From positions 6,696,001 through 6,760,000 of the forward strand of contig NZ_CP019082.1 of assembly GCF_001956985.1 (NCBI RefSeq): a stretch of 64,000 nt of DNA, written 5' to 3'. The stretch is from Paludisphaera borealis (GTDB lineage: Bacteria; Planctomycetota; Planctomycetia; Isosphaerales; Isosphaeraceae). Positions 15,822 to 25,270 of this stretch are shown here, in pieces (the stretch's first letter is position 1; the number at the start of each line of letters is the position of its first letter). Both the position numbers and the translations under genes were made by a program. Below the pieces are notes generated by a model. That model was not told the origin of the DNA. It did no database searches and saw only the letters and a program-made list of their open reading frames with translations.

Positions 15822-17432
15822 ATGAGACGCTTATTCTTGTGGGTACTCCTCGTCGGCCTCGCGTCGACGGTCGCGCAGGTCTTCGCGATCGATCCTAAGC
15901 TCGATGCGCCGCCGGCCTCGATCGAGTCGATAACGGCCCGAGAGATCGGCGGCCACCTGCGATTCCTGGCCTCCGACCTGATGAAGGGTCGCGACACGGC
16001 TTCGCCCGAGATCCGGCTGGCCGGGGAATATCTGGCGGCGCACCTCTACGCAGCGGGCGCGCAGCCCCTGGGCGATCAAAGCCCCAAGGGGCGCACCTAT
16101 TTCCAGCGGTTCCCACTCGAAGTCGTCACGCCGCTCTCCCAAGGGTCCGAGCTGACGCTGACCCTCGATCTCGGCGGCGCGAAGCGCGTCGTATCCTGCA
16201 AGCTGGGGGAAGATTACGTGCTGCGTCCGCACGGCGTGATCGGCGGCGAAATCGAGGCGGACGTCGTCTTCGTGGGTTACGGGCGAGACGACCCCGAGAA
16301 GAAGATCGACGACTATGCCGGCCTCATCGTCGAGGACCGGTTCGTCCTGGTTTTCGAGGGAAACCCCGGCGACGCACCGGCGAAGCCCGGCGAAACGGCC
16401 CCGTTCACGAATCCGTTCGCCAAGCGCGAGGCGGCCCGGAAGCACGGTGCTCTCGGCGTGCTGGTCATCCAACCACCGGGAAGGAATTCGACTCCGCCGC
16501 GGATTCCGTTTTCAGCTCGCAATCTGGGGTTCGACGAGCCGAACCTTTCACTCGCCCCGTCCCCTTCGGTCGTGCCGGTCGTCACCTTGGCCGACCCGAT
16601 CCGCGACCTGCTCGAAAGCTCGCTGAAGCTCCAGACCGAGGGCGACAGCCGGCCTAAGGCCCCGCACAACGCCCTCCGGGTCCGATTCCGTCACGCCGTG
16701 AAGCGCGAGGCTCGCGAGGACCGCAACGTTCTCGGTTTCATGCCGGGCGTCGATCCCAAGAAGAAGAACGAGGTCGTCGTCTTCAGCGCCCACTACGATC
16801 ATGAGGGCGTCAACGCCAAGGGCGAGATCTTCAACGGGTCGGACGATAACGCGTCGGGCACGAGCGCCGTGCTGGAGATCGCCGAGGCGTTCGGACTGTC
16901 GCCCCGCCCGGCGCGGAGCGTGGCGTTCCTCTGGGTCTCGGGCGAGGAGAAGGGACTGCTCGGCAGCGAGTGGTACGCCGACCATCGGATTCTCCCCGAC
17001 GGGGCCGTGATCGTCGCCGACATCAATCTCGACATGGTCAGTCGCAACGACTCCAAGAAGATCGGAGTCACTCCGTCGCCGAAGCACGCCGATTACAACT
17101 CGCTGATCCCCGCCGCTCGCGAAGCCTGCAAGATCGAGGGGCTGGAGGCCGTCTTCGACACCGATCCGTTCTACGGCCGGACCGACAGCTTCAATTTCGC
17201 GAAGAAGGGGATTCCCATCGTCTTCTTCTTCTCGGGCATTCACGAAGACTACCACCGACCGACCGACGACTTCGAGAAGGCCGACCTCGAAAAAGCCGCC
17301 CACGTCGCCCGCGCCGCGTTCCGCCTCGGCTGGAAGACGGCCCAGGACGAAGCAGCCCCGAAGAAGATCCCCGCGCCGGTCGATGAGAAGCCGGACGGCG
17401 ACAAGACCGTCGACCTGAAAACAAGTCATTGA
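15822..17432 (+). CDS. Secreted M28 family zinc aminopeptidase with PA domain
   Basis: A protein of 536 residues with a signal peptide (LFLWVLLVGLASTVAQVFA). A protease-associated insert lies around residues 130-270. The M28 zinc-binding set follows: His/Asp in FSAHYDHEGV, the bridging Asp in GSDDNASGTSAV, catalytic Glu in SGEEKGLLGS, Asp in INLDMVSRND and His in HEDYHRPTDD. All expected ligands are present, so it should be an active exported aminopeptidase. ATG at 15822 follows AGGGA; the longer frame from 15654 overlaps the GH43-like gene. The charged C-terminal tail (about 40 residues) is not part of the fold. Confidence 0.92.
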   Translation: MRRLFLWVLLVGLASTVAQVFAIDPKLDAPPASIESITAREIGGHLRFLASDLMKGRDTASPEIRLAGEYLAAHLYAAGAQPLGDQSPKGRTYFQRFPLEVVTPLSQGSELTLTLDLGGAKRVVSCKLGEDYVLRPHGVIGGEIEADVVFVGYGRDDPEKKIDDYAGLIVEDRFVLVFEGNPGDAPAKPGETAPFTNPFAKREAARKHGALGVLVIQPPGRNSTPPRIPFSARNLGFDEPNLSLAPSPSVVPVVTLADPIRDLLESSLKLQTEGDSRPKAPHNALRVRFRHAVKREAREDRNVLGFMPGVDPKKKNEVVVFSAHYDHEGVNAKGEIFNGSDDNASGTSAVLEIAEAFGLSPRPARSVAFLWVSGEEKGLLGSEWYADHRILPDGAVIVADINLDMVSRNDSKKIGVTPSPKHADYNSLIPAAREACKIEGLEAVFDTDPFYGRTDSFNFAKKGIPIVFFFSGIHEDYHRPTDDFEKADLEKAAHVARAAFRLGWKTAQDEAAPKKIPAPVDEKPDGDKTVDLKTSH

Positions 17433-17558
17433 GCCGAAGCCGCCGGCGGGACGTGATCGCGGAACTCCGGCGGAGTACAATAATCCTTATGCGGTTCGTC
17501 GCTTCGCTCGCGATCGGCCGAATCGACCACCGCCGGTTTCGTCCAGGGGACTTCGCAT

Positions 17559-17783
17559 ATGTCTACCGTGTACCGGCTCATCGACGCGCAGGGACGAGAA
17601 ATGGCCAAGGGAGACACGATCTCCTACTTCCGAGGGCTGGCCGCCGACCTGCCTCCCGGCCGCTATTCCGTCGAGGAAGTCGAGACCGACGGACTGGGTT
17701 ACGCCCACAATTCGAGGCGATGGGGATCGCTCATGCGGTTTGACGACGGCTCGGTCGTCGTCGATCCCGAGATCGATAAATGA
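17559..17783 (+). CDS. Small uncharacterised protein, 74 residues
   Basis: Not assigned to a family. The product begins MSTVYRLIDAQGREMAKGD and contains LPPGRYSVEEVETDGLGYA and RFDDGSVVVDPEID. The alternating pattern suggests a small all-beta fold. ATG at 17559 is preceded by AGGGGA at a suitable distance, and codon use is like that of the flanking genes, both of which support coding. It has no signal peptide or membrane segment. It stands alone between the M28 peptidase and the GH71/99-like gene. Confidence 0.65.
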   Translation: MSTVYRLIDAQGREMAKGDTISYFRGLAADLPPGRYSVEEVETDGLGYAHNSRRWGSLMRFDDGSVVVDPEIDK

Positions 17784-17989
17784 CGAGCGCTGTTTGCAGT
17801 TGAGTCTCAGACATCCATGAAAGCAGGCCGTCGTGATCATACCTTCTCCCCTTGCGGGAGAAGGATCTCCGGCTCCGGTCTGCCCGTAGCTCGATTGCAT
17901 ATAACCCGCCCCTCCGCCAGTCTTCCGCCCACGCGCCCGCCCCGACCGAGCCCGCCGATTTTCCTCCACGCGACAGGGAGAACGCCTTG

Positions 17990-20191
17990 ATGAAACACCA
18001 GTACTCGATTCCGCTCGCGGCAGCGCTAGTCTTCTGCGTCGCCGTGTTCGGTCAGTCGACGCGCGGGGCCGACGACGTCCGCGACCTCTTCGCCGACACT
18101 TGGACGGCGGTGGACGGGCTCGGCCGACGGCTGCCGGACGCCGTCGAGGTCGGGCCGCCTCGCCCCAACAAGACGGTCGCCATGTTTTACTTCCTCTGGC
18201 TGGGCCGATCAGGCGAACTCGGGCCGTTCGACATCACCAAGATCCTGGCTCAAGATCCGACCGCGATGACCAACCCGAATAGCCCACTGTGGGGGCCGAT
18301 TCACTATCCTCACCACTGGGGCGAATCGATCTTCGGCTATTACCGGAACGACGACGACGGCGTGCTTCGCAAGCACGCGCAGATGCTCGCCGACGCGGGG
18401 GTCGACGCGGTCGTCTTCGACGTCACCAACCAGGTGACCTACCCACAGAGCTGGAAGGCCCTCTGCCGGGTGTTCGACGAGGCTCGCCGCAACGGCGAAA
18501 GGGTCCCCAAGATCGCCTTCCTGTGCCCGTTCTGGGACCCGAAGAAGGTCGTCCGCGAACTCTGGGAACAGCTCTACGAGCCGGGGCTCTACCCCGAGCT
18601 GTGGTTCCAATGGGAAGGCAAGCCGGTGATCCTCGCCGACCCCGCGCTCTTGACCAACGACGTCATCGAACAGACCCGGCGGACGACCCCGTTGGCCCTC
18701 GAAGCGGGGCGAACCCTCGGCCAGACGTTCGCCGTCGACCACCCATTCGACGCGGTGTCGATCGCAACCCCGACGTGGGAGACGAAGGATTCAGGCGCGA
18801 TCTTGACGCTGTATCGGAAGGACGCGCAGGGAGAGCGGCTTGCCGGCCGCGCGTCCGAGCATGTCGAGGACAACGCCTGGTTGACGCTCACTCTCGACAA
18901 GCCCGCGCCGGCCGGGACGTACACGCTGGAGATGTCGGAACCTCGCGGCCGGATCGGGTGGTGGAAGAGCGAGCGCGACAGCCTGCCCACGGGAGAGGCC
19001 CAGGTCGACCGCTCGAGCGTTGCAGGCGACTTCACCCTCCGCGTCCAGCGCCACGACGAGACCATGGCGAAGATCCTCCAAACCTTCACCTTCCGAAAAC
19101 CGCAGCCCGACTACTTCCAGGGGCCGAACGGACCTCGTCAATGGAGCTGGCTGGAGGTCCATCCCCAGCACGCGTTTTACGCCGAACCAGGCGTGCCCGA
19201 GCAGGTCTCCGTCGGCGTCGGCCAGAACGCCGTCGACGGCAAACTCGGTGTGCTCAGCAACCCCCGATCCCACGGGCGCAGCTTCGAGAACGGCCGCGAG
19301 CCGGGGCCGGAAGGGCGGAACGACACCGGGAAGAACTTCAACGAGCAGTGGCGGCGGGCGCTCGCGATCGACCCGGCGCTCGTGTTCGTCACCGGTTGGA
19401 ACGAGTGGATCGCCGGCCGCTTCGATGCGAAGTTCCCGCTCGCTGGCTCGGGTCCGGTCACGTTCTGCGACCAGTTCAATCAGGAATTCAGCCGCGACAT
19501 CGAGCCGATGAAAGGGGGGCACGGCGACGCCTATTACTACCAGCTCGTCGCCAACGTCCGCCGTTACAAGGGCGCGCGGCCGGTCCCGGTCGTGCAGTCG
19601 GCGCCGATCCAGATCGACGGCCGGTTCGACGACTGGAAACCCGTCGCGCCCGAGTTTCGCGACACGATCGGCGACCCGGTCCAGCGCGATTTCGCCGGCT
19701 GGGGGACGATCCTGCATTACACCAACACGACCGGACGCAACGACATCGTCACGGCCAAGGCGAGCCTTGACGCCGAGCACGTCTCGTTCCAGGTCCAGAC
19801 GCGGACCGACCTGAAAACGTCGCCCGACGACGCCGGTTTGCTTCTGTTCCTGGACGTTGACGGCGATCCCAAAACTGGATGGCTGGGTTACGACTTCGTC
19901 GTCGGCCGGAAACCCGCTACCGCCGGGCGGGCCGTGCTCGAGCGCAACGTGCGTGGGGCTTACGAATGGGGGTCAGCGGCCGAGGTCGCCGCCGCCACCG
20001 TGGGGAACCGACGAGAGCTGGCGATTCCGCTCTCGGCGTTAGGCCTGAAGACCGCGCCTCGATCACTCGACTTCAAGTGGGCGGACGGCATCGCCCAGAC
20101 AGGGGATTGGTCGGACTTCACGCTCAACGGCGACGTCGCGCCCAACGACCGGTTCAACTACCGGGCCGTGTTCGACCCGACCTCGCGCTAA
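17990..20191 (+). CDS. Secreted GH71/99-like protein with C-terminal carbohydrate-binding-like domain
   Basis: A protein of 733 residues with a signal peptide (IPLAAALVFCVAVFGQSTRG). The N-terminal half has the GH71/99-like TIM-barrel pattern: VAMFYFLWLGR, HHWGESIFGYYRNDDDGV, MLADAGVDAVVFDVTN, PKIAFLCPFWD and later FVTGWNEWIAGRF. A beta-rich region (about 230-330) interrupts the barrel. The last 200 residues start with IQIDGRFDDWKPVAPEF, the opening of CBM9/DOMON-like sugar-binding modules. ATG at 17990 follows AGGGAG; an upstream frame from 17852 is not supported. Activity on mannan- or glucan-type polymers is possible but unproven. It converges on the kinase gene with a 21-base gap. Confidence 0.82.
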   Translation: MKHQYSIPLAAALVFCVAVFGQSTRGADDVRDLFADTWTAVDGLGRRLPDAVEVGPPRPNKTVAMFYFLWLGRSGELGPFDITKILAQDPTAMTNPNSPLWGPIHYPHHWGESIFGYYRNDDDGVLRKHAQMLADAGVDAVVFDVTNQVTYPQSWKALCRVFDEARRNGERVPKIAFLCPFWDPKKVVRELWEQLYEPGLYPELWFQWEGKPVILADPALLTNDVIEQTRRTTPLALEAGRTLGQTFAVDHPFDAVSIATPTWETKDSGAILTLYRKDAQGERLAGRASEHVEDNAWLTLTLDKPAPAGTYTLEMSEPRGRIGWWKSERDSLPTGEAQVDRSSVAGDFTLRVQRHDETMAKILQTFTFRKPQPDYFQGPNGPRQWSWLEVHPQHAFYAEPGVPEQVSVGVGQNAVDGKLGVLSNPRSHGRSFENGREPGPEGRNDTGKNFNEQWRRALAIDPALVFVTGWNEWIAGRFDAKFPLAGSGPVTFCDQFNQEFSRDIEPMKGGHGDAYYYQLVANVRRYKGARPVPVVQSAPIQIDGRFDDWKPVAPEFRDTIGDPVQRDFAGWGTILHYTNTTGRNDIVTAKASLDAEHVSFQVQTRTDLKTSPDDAGLLLFLDVDGDPKTGWLGYDFVVGRKPATAGRAVLERNVRGAYEWGSAAEVAAATVGNRRELAIPLSALGLKTAPRSLDFKWADGIAQTGDWSDFTLNGDVAPNDRFNYRAVFDPTSR

Positions 20192-20212
20192 CGAGCGGCC
20201 GACGGGCGGGAA

Positions 20213-21067
20213 TTATTCGTCGTCGGCACCCTTGAGTTCGACCTCTTCGAGCCCCATCTCCTTGATGACCGCCGAGAGCGTCTCGCGGATCTCGAACATG
20301 CCGGCTGGGCGCTTCTCGGGATTGAGTTCGAGGCAAGCCAAGATCAGATTGTTGAGCTTCGAGAGGATGCGCGGGTTGATCTTGTTGACGGCCGGCAGCT
20401 TGCGGTCGGAACCGGGCTTGGGGATGTCGGACTGGGCGAACCGGCCCGTGAACATCCGGTACATCGTCGCGCCGAAGTTGTAGACGTCGGTCTTCTCGTT
20501 GACGACGCGTTCCGAGGCCTGCTCGGGCGCGATGTACTGAGGTGTCCCCTGGACGCGGTTCTTCTCCTGGCCGCGAACCCAGGCGGTGCCGAAGTCGATC
20601 AGCTTCACCTGGCCGTTCTTGGACAGCATGATGTTCGACGGCTTGAGGTCGCCGTGGTAGACGCCGCGCCGGTGCATGTGGGCGAGAGCCGAAGCGACTT
20701 GCGAGAATAGGAGGATGAGCTGGTTCAACTCCGGGGCCTCGATCTCGTCGAGCGCCTTGCCGTCGACGTACTCCATGAGCAACTCGACGCCGGTGACCCG
20801 GAACCATGACTTCTTGAGTCGGTAGTCGTAGATCTTGGCGATCGTCGGGTGATTCAGCTTCTGCGAAGCTTCGTACTCGTTCTTGGCCTGCTCGATATAG
20901 ATTTCGTCTTCCGGCTCTTGCTTGCGAACGACCTTGAGCGCGTACCGTTTGCCCCCGGAGTTCTTGTCGCTGATCAGGAGAATCGTGCTTCCCGCGCCGC
21001 CGCCGAGGTTATTGACGACGCGATACTTCATTTGCGAGAGCTTGGGCGTGGTCGACGCGCTTGCCAT
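20213..21067 (-). CDS. Serine/threonine protein kinase
   Basis: A single kinase domain of 284 residues without a membrane helix or sensor, so probably cytoplasmic. Motifs are the glycine loop NLGGGAGSTILLI, Lys in YALKVVRK, Glu in KNEYEASQKLNHP, catalytic loop YHGDLKPSNIML, DFG in KLIDFGTAW and APE in PQYIAPEQ. The catalytic loop is HGD, not HRD, so regulation by activation-loop phosphorylation may differ; the catalytic Asp, Lys and Asn are kept. ATG at 21067 has GAGG just upstream, whereas the ATG at 21079 and longer starts lack a site. Planctomycetes encode many such kinases. No substrate is suggested by the neighbours. Confidence 0.9.
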   Translation of the reverse strand: MASASTTPKLSQMKYRVVNNLGGGAGSTILLISDKNSGGKRYALKVVRKQEPEDEIYIEQAKNEYEASQKLNHPTIAKIYDYRLKKSWFRVTGVELLMEYVDGKALDEIEAPELNQLILLFSQVASALAHMHRRGVYHGDLKPSNIMLSKNGQVKLIDFGTAWVRGQEKNRVQGTPQYIAPEQASERVVNEKTDVYNFGATMYRMFTGRFAQSDIPKPGSDRKLPAVNKINPRILSKLNNLILACLELNPEKRPAGMFEIRETLSAVIKEMGLEEVELKGADDE

Positions 21068-21322
21068 TCTCTGCCTCATGGATGGGGATACGGAATCAGC
21101 CGGGAGACTTTCAACGTCACCATCGGTCGCGAGTCGCCTCGCGGCGGGGAAAGATCTGCGTCGATCCGATTGTCGGAACGATTCCGCGGACGTCGTCTGG
21201 AACGGGACGGTCCGGGCGATTTCCACAACGATTGCTTGAATTCGCGTACGTTCGCGCGGAACCGGCGTGACGCGACGAGCCGGGAGCGCCCGGCTCGTCC
21301 GTCGAAGGGCCGACCACGTGAA

Positions 21323-21889
21323 TTACTTCACGCCGACAAGTTCGATCTCGAAGTGGAGGGTGGAATTCGGCGGAATTCCCTTTTTGTCTTCGTCCTTGTA
21401 GCCCAAAAGCGGGGGAATGGTCAGCTTGCGAATCTCGCCGACCTTCATACCGGGGACGGCTCGCTCCCAGCCCGGGATGAGCTTGTTGGTTCCGAAGGTG
21501 AACTCGGCGGGCGTCCCCCGCTTTTTCGTGGTGTCGAAGACCGTGCCGTCGTCGAGTGTACCCTCGTAATTGATAACGCCGACCCGGCCGGGCGTGAGTT
21601 CCTCGCCGGTCCCAGCCTTGACGGTCTCGTAATTCAAGCCGCCTTCGAGCGTGATGGACTGGCCCACCGGGGTCGGTTGCGCCTTCTGCACCTCGCCGCC
21701 CCTCTCGGCGTTGCGCGCCGAGGCGGTGACCGTTTCACCCTGCGCCTGGGCGACGTCGTCGCCCTCTGGGGGCTTGCGAGGAATGACGGCGCCCGGAGGC
21801 GCGACCTGAATGACCTGAATCTGATCAGAATCGCAACCCGCGAGCGAGAGCGAGAGCAAGCCCAATGCACCCAGCAACCAAAGCCTCAT
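21323..21889 (-). CDS. FKBP-type peptidyl-prolyl isomerase, lipoprotein
   Basis: A protein of 188 residues. The N terminus is a lipoprotein signal with lipobox LSLAGC, so it should be membrane-anchored outside the cytoplasm. After a Gln/Ala-rich linker, the last 110 residues form an FKBP domain: YEGTLDDGTVFDTT, FTFGTNKLIPGWERAVPGMKVGE, KLTIPPLLGY and PPNSTLHFEIELVGV. The conserved Tyr, Asp, Trp and Phe positions are present, so isomerase activity is expected. ATG at 21889 has GGGAG 8 bases upstream; a longer frame from 21940 would hide the signal peptide. A role in folding of exported proteins is inferred. Confidence 0.92.
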   Translation of the reverse strand: MRLWLLGALGLLSLSLAGCDSDQIQVIQVAPPGAVIPRKPPEGDDVAQAQGETVTASARNAERGGEVQKAQPTPVGQSITLEGGLNYETVKAGTGEELTPGRVGVINYEGTLDDGTVFDTTKKRGTPAEFTFGTNKLIPGWERAVPGMKVGEIRKLTIPPLLGYKDEDKKGIPPNSTLHFEIELVGVK

Positions 21890-22068
21890 CGATCGATCTC
21901 CCAAGCGAACCGGACCTCGAATGAAGACGAGATGAATCAAGCCGCCAACCCGGCGCGCGCCCCGAAACGTGGGACGTTCCGTGTCGCGCCGCTGGAGTCT
22001 TCAGAGTGATTCGATTATGACACGCCCACGGGAGCTTCGACCAGTCCCGAGGCGGTCGTCGAATGCGC

Positions 22069-22812
22069 TTATCCGCTCAATCCGCCGACGGTTCCGTCCA
22101 GATCGGCGTCGAACACACGGACCAGACTGACGGCAATCCCCCCTCCGAAGCAGACGGCCACGTCGCCGTCGTCGCGACGCGGGCGCTGCTGGTAGTCGCC
22201 TCGATAGAGCGCCCGGCCGGGCTCGACCTCGTACCGTAGCGGCAACGGCGACGGGTCGAGCGGGCAGAACACGATATCGGGATCGGCCGCGCCCGGCGCG
22301 GGGTGGGGCAGGTTCACGTTCCAGAACGTCCCGGGCCTCCAAGGCCTCGCGAGCAAGTCGTGAAGCACCTCGTGCGTCCACCGCGCGGCGCGCTCCCAGT
22401 CGATCGACCGGCCGCGGGCGATGTAATGCGAGACGGCGATCCCCGGCAGGCCGTGAATGACTCCTTCGCGCACCGCGGCGACGGTCCCGGAATGAAAGAC
22501 GTCGGTCCCCAGGTTTCCCCCTGCGTTGACGCCCGCGAGCACCCACGCGACGTCCGGCGCCAGGTGGTCGATCGCCAGCCGGACGCAGTCGGCCGGCGTG
22601 CCCGATACGGCCAGAACGCCATTTTCGTGCGTGCTCACTTCGAGCGTTTCGTGAGTCGTCACGCGATGGCCGCAGCCCGACTGGGCCGTGAGGGGGGCGA
22701 TCACCCGAGAGTCGCCCAGGCCGTCGCACGCCCGCCGCAACGCCAGGAGCCCTGGCGCATCGTAACCGTCGTCGTTCGTCAGCAGCAGCATCGGCGATTC
22801 TCGAATCGACAT
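22069..22812 (-). CDS. surE: 5'/3'-nucleotidase SurE
   Basis: Metal-dependent nucleoside monophosphatase of 247 residues. The N-terminal LLLTNDDGYDAPGL carries the metal-binding Asp14-Asp15, followed by SGTPADCVRLAI with the conserved serine, and AGVNAGGNLGTDVFHSGTVAAVREG with the metal-binding asparagine. Length and motif order fit SurE throughout. A weak GGTGA site precedes ATG 22812. It is read in the same direction as the FKBP gene, 179 bases upstream of it, and divergent from the SDR gene. Confidence 0.93.
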   Translation of the reverse strand: MSIRESPMLLLTNDDGYDAPGLLALRRACDGLGDSRVIAPLTAQSGCGHRVTTHETLEVSTHENGVLAVSGTPADCVRLAIDHLAPDVAWVLAGVNAGGNLGTDVFHSGTVAAVREGVIHGLPGIAVSHYIARGRSIDWERAARWTHEVLHDLLARPWRPGTFWNVNLPHPAPGAADPDIVFCPLDPSPLPLRYEVEPGRALYRGDYQQRPRRDDGDVAVCFGGGIAVSLVRVFDADLDGTVGGLSG

Positions 22813-23044
22813 CGATTCACCACGCCCCGTTCCTGAGTGACGGCCGAGCCCCGCGCTCGGCCGGGCCCACGATCCCGCCCCGGATTGTCGGCGCTTTGGG
22901 TCACGAAGTCAAACTCGGCATGGAGTCCCGTCTTGTGCCCGGCAAGACGCTGAAGCTATGCTTCGATGGTCCGAAATTCTCGTAATCGCCAGGTTTTTTC
23001 GGACGGCGACTGATTTTCGACGACCTCCGACCCTTGCTAGAGTG

Positions 23045-23797
23045 ATGCAGATGGCCGATTTCTTCCAACTCAAAGACCAGATTGCGCTTGTGACGGGCGG
23101 GGGCCAGGGCATCGGGGCGGCGATCGCGCGGAGGCTGCACGCGGCCGGAGCGCGGGTGGCCGTGTTCGACTGCGACGACAAGCACGCCGACGAGATCGCC
23201 GAAGAACTGGGCGGCCTGGCGATCGGCGGCGACGTCTGCTCCGAGTCCGACGTCCGCGACGCGATCGCGAAGGTCGAGGCCCGGCTCGGCCCCGTCTCGA
23301 TCCTGGTGAACAACGCCGGAATCACGGGCCGGACCGATCTGAGCTGGAACCTGGAAGTCGACGAAGTCCGTACGGTCTTCGAGGTCAACGTGATCGGTCC
23401 GTTCCTGTTCTCGAAGGCCGTCGTGCCGGGAATGATGGATCGCGGCTACGGGCGGATCGTGAACGTGGCCTCGATTGCGGGCAAGGAGGGCAACCCCACT
23501 CTGTTGCCGTACTCCGCCTCGAAAGCCGCGGTCATCGCGATGACGAAATCGCTGGCCAAGGAACTCGCAGGCAAGGGGGACGTCACGGTCAACGCGATCT
23601 CCCCCGCCGTGATTCGCACGCCGATCCTTGACGGCATGTCCCCGTCGACCGTCGAGTACATGCTCTCGAAGATCCCCATGGGTCGGGCGGGAACTCCCGA
23701 GGAGGTCGCCGCCTTGGTCCACTTCCTCGCCAGTCGCGAATCCAGTTTCACCACCGGCCAGTGCTACGACATCAGTGGCGGCCGGGCGACGTATTGA
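23045..23797 (+). CDS. Short-chain dehydrogenase/reductase, FabG-like
   Basis: NAD(P)-dependent oxidoreductase of the classical SDR family, 250 residues. The cofactor motif VTGGGQGIGAAIARRL, the structural motif LVNNAGITG, Ser in VNVASIAGKEG, catalytic YSASK (YxxxK), and the C-terminal SSFTTGQCYDISGG are all present. An acidic residue after the second strand (VFDCDDKH) favours NAD over NADP. Start is ATG 23045 or the ATG two codons later at 23051. The substrate is not indicated; 3-oxoacyl-ACP reductase and sugar dehydrogenase are both possible. It precedes the SprT-like gene by 88 bases. Confidence 0.88.
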   Translation: MQMADFFQLKDQIALVTGGGQGIGAAIARRLHAAGARVAVFDCDDKHADEIAEELGGLAIGGDVCSESDVRDAIAKVEARLGPVSILVNNAGITGRTDLSWNLEVDEVRTVFEVNVIGPFLFSKAVVPGMMDRGYGRIVNVASIAGKEGNPTLLPYSASKAAVIAMTKSLAKELAGKGDVTVNAISPAVIRTPILDGMSPSTVEYMLSKIPMGRAGTPEEVAALVHFLASRESSFTTGQCYDISGGRATY

Positions 23798-23885
23798 ATC
23801 GATTGACAAGACGTCCTATCAGAAGGTCTCACGGACGTGAGAGAAACGGGCCGTATCCGTTTGAGTTGAGGGTTCAGAAGGACGC

Positions 23886-24413
23886 ATGGACCACACGCAA
23901 CACTCCAGCCCCACCCCGGGCCGACGCACCGAGATCCATGACGGCGACGTCCTGACGCCTCACCCCGAGGTCGTCGCGGGACCGTCCTCGGCACCGTCGA
24001 TCCGCAGGCCGGCGCAGCTTCCCAGCCGGTTCGATGTGCCGGTGTCGGCCCTCGCCCCGCTGTTCCGGACCCGCCTGGAACGGATCTATCGATGCCGGGT
24101 CGCGTTCGACCTCGACCTCAACACTCGGGCGACGACCCGGGTTCTCGGCGGCTACTACAAGACCCGCCGGCTGGTTCGGGTGTACGTAAACGACACCGAA
24201 CTGGGCCGCCGGCCGTTGGAGGAGCTGTTCGACACGTTCCTCCACGAAGTGGCTCATCACCTGGAATACACCGAGCCGACCTCGTTCTCGGCCCGCGCTT
24301 GCGGCCGGGTGCCCGGCCGGATGCACAGCCGCCTGTTCTGGAAGATCCTCGGCGAGATCAAGTACCGCTGGGTGATCTTGCAACGTCAAGCCGCCGCGGC
24401 CCGCCAGCCTTGA
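23886..24413 (+). CDS. SprT-like zinc metalloprotease domain protein
   Basis: A protein of 175 residues. The zinc-binding HExxH motif is TFLHEVAHHLEY (His120, Glu121, His124), with a further histidine in GRMHSRLFWKILGEIKYRW. Upstream, GGYYKTRRLVRVYVND resembles the beta-hairpin of SprT-like domains before the zinc helix. The first 50 residues are disordered, Pro/Thr-rich and possibly start-ambiguous. SprT/Spartan relatives act on DNA-protein crosslinks; whether this one does is unknown. It converges on the peroxiredoxin gene. Confidence 0.75.
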   Translation: MDHTQHSSPTPGRRTEIHDGDVLTPHPEVVAGPSSAPSIRRPAQLPSRFDVPVSALAPLFRTRLERIYRCRVAFDLDLNTRATTRVLGGYYKTRRLVRVYVNDTELGRRPLEELFDTFLHEVAHHLEYTEPTSFSARACGRVPGRMHSRLFWKILGEIKYRWVILQRQAAAARQP

Positions 24414-24454
24414 AGAAGACTGTCGGGCCGGGTCGGCGTTGCGGTTGATTGCGC

Positions 24455-24472
24455 TCCGCGATCGCTCGCGGA
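24455..24472. terminator. Hairpin between convergent SprT-like and peroxiredoxin genes
   Basis: TCCGCGA (24455-24461) pairs perfectly with TCGCGGA (24466-24472) around a TCGC loop in the 65-base gap between two convergent stop codons. No T-run is present, so termination strength is uncertain; it could serve either strand. Confidence 0.4.
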
Positions 24473-24478
24473 CTCGGC

Positions 24479-25024
24479 TCACTTGGCGGCGATGCCCAGC
24501 TCTTTGACCTTCGCGGCGACGTCCTCGGCCGCTTGCTCGGTCTTGACCTGCTTGTCGATGGCCTTGATGACGCCTTCCTTGTCGATGTAGAACGTCCACC
24601 GCTCGGGCACGGCGCGGCCTTCATGAACGACGCCGTACGCCTTGGCGACGCTCTTGTCGGGATCGCTGAGGATCGGGTAATCGCAGCTCAGCGATTCGGC
24701 GAACTTCTTGTTCAGCTCGGACGTATCGACGCTCGCCGTGAAGTAGGCGATCTTCAGCCCACGAAGCGATTCGCCCGCGGCCGCGAACGACTTGCATTCC
24801 TTGGTGCAGCCCCCGGTGAACGCCTTGGGGAACCAGGCGAGGACGACGCCCGACTTCCCCTTGAAATCGGAGAGTTCGTACGTCTTGCCGTCCGACCCCT
24901 CAAGCTTGAACGCCGGGGCCGGGTCGCCGACTTTCGGCTCGGCGGCGCTTGCGAGCGTCATCCCCGAAGCCAGCACGATTCCGATCCCGAACCACGAAAC
25001 TTTCCGGCCGATGCGACGATTCAT
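24479..25024 (-). CDS. Peroxiredoxin (BCP/AhpC-TSA family), exported
   Basis: Thiol peroxidase of 181 residues with a signal peptide (SWFGIGIVLASGMTLASAAE), so probably periplasmic. The thioredoxin-fold core begins VGDPAPAFKLEGSDGKTYEL, and the peroxidatic region is FPKAFTGGCTKECKSF, with two cysteines four residues apart as in one class of bacterioferritin-comigratory proteins. Conserved Arg lies in AVPERWTFYID. ATG at 25024 has GGAG 6 bases upstream. With the secreted glutathione peroxidase at 5.4 kb it gives two exported peroxidases in the window. Confidence 0.9.
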   Translation of the reverse strand: MNRRIGRKVSWFGIGIVLASGMTLASAAEPKVGDPAPAFKLEGSDGKTYELSDFKGKSGVVLAWFPKAFTGGCTKECKSFAAAGESLRGLKIAYFTASVDTSELNKKFAESLSCDYPILSDPDKSVAKAYGVVHEGRAVPERWTFYIDKEGVIKAIDKQVKTEQAAEDVAAKVKELGIAAK

Positions 25025-25270
25025 GATGTGCTCCAGACCGCGAAACAGTTCATTGGTGTGGTAAATCCTTCGGACCTCTAGCACGTTAGCAGTGAGAAGC
25101 CCTGGTTTCAACGATGACGCCGGCGGCTCGTCGCGACAGCCTCCGTTCCGGCCCCACGTCGCGGGCTCCTGGAAGCCTCGACCCCGGTCGCATGAGGGTG
25201 TTACACTTGGACTTTCGGCCGCTCGCCGAGAGATGCCGAAGCCGCAGACCGCCGCGCAGGGAGTCGCTTG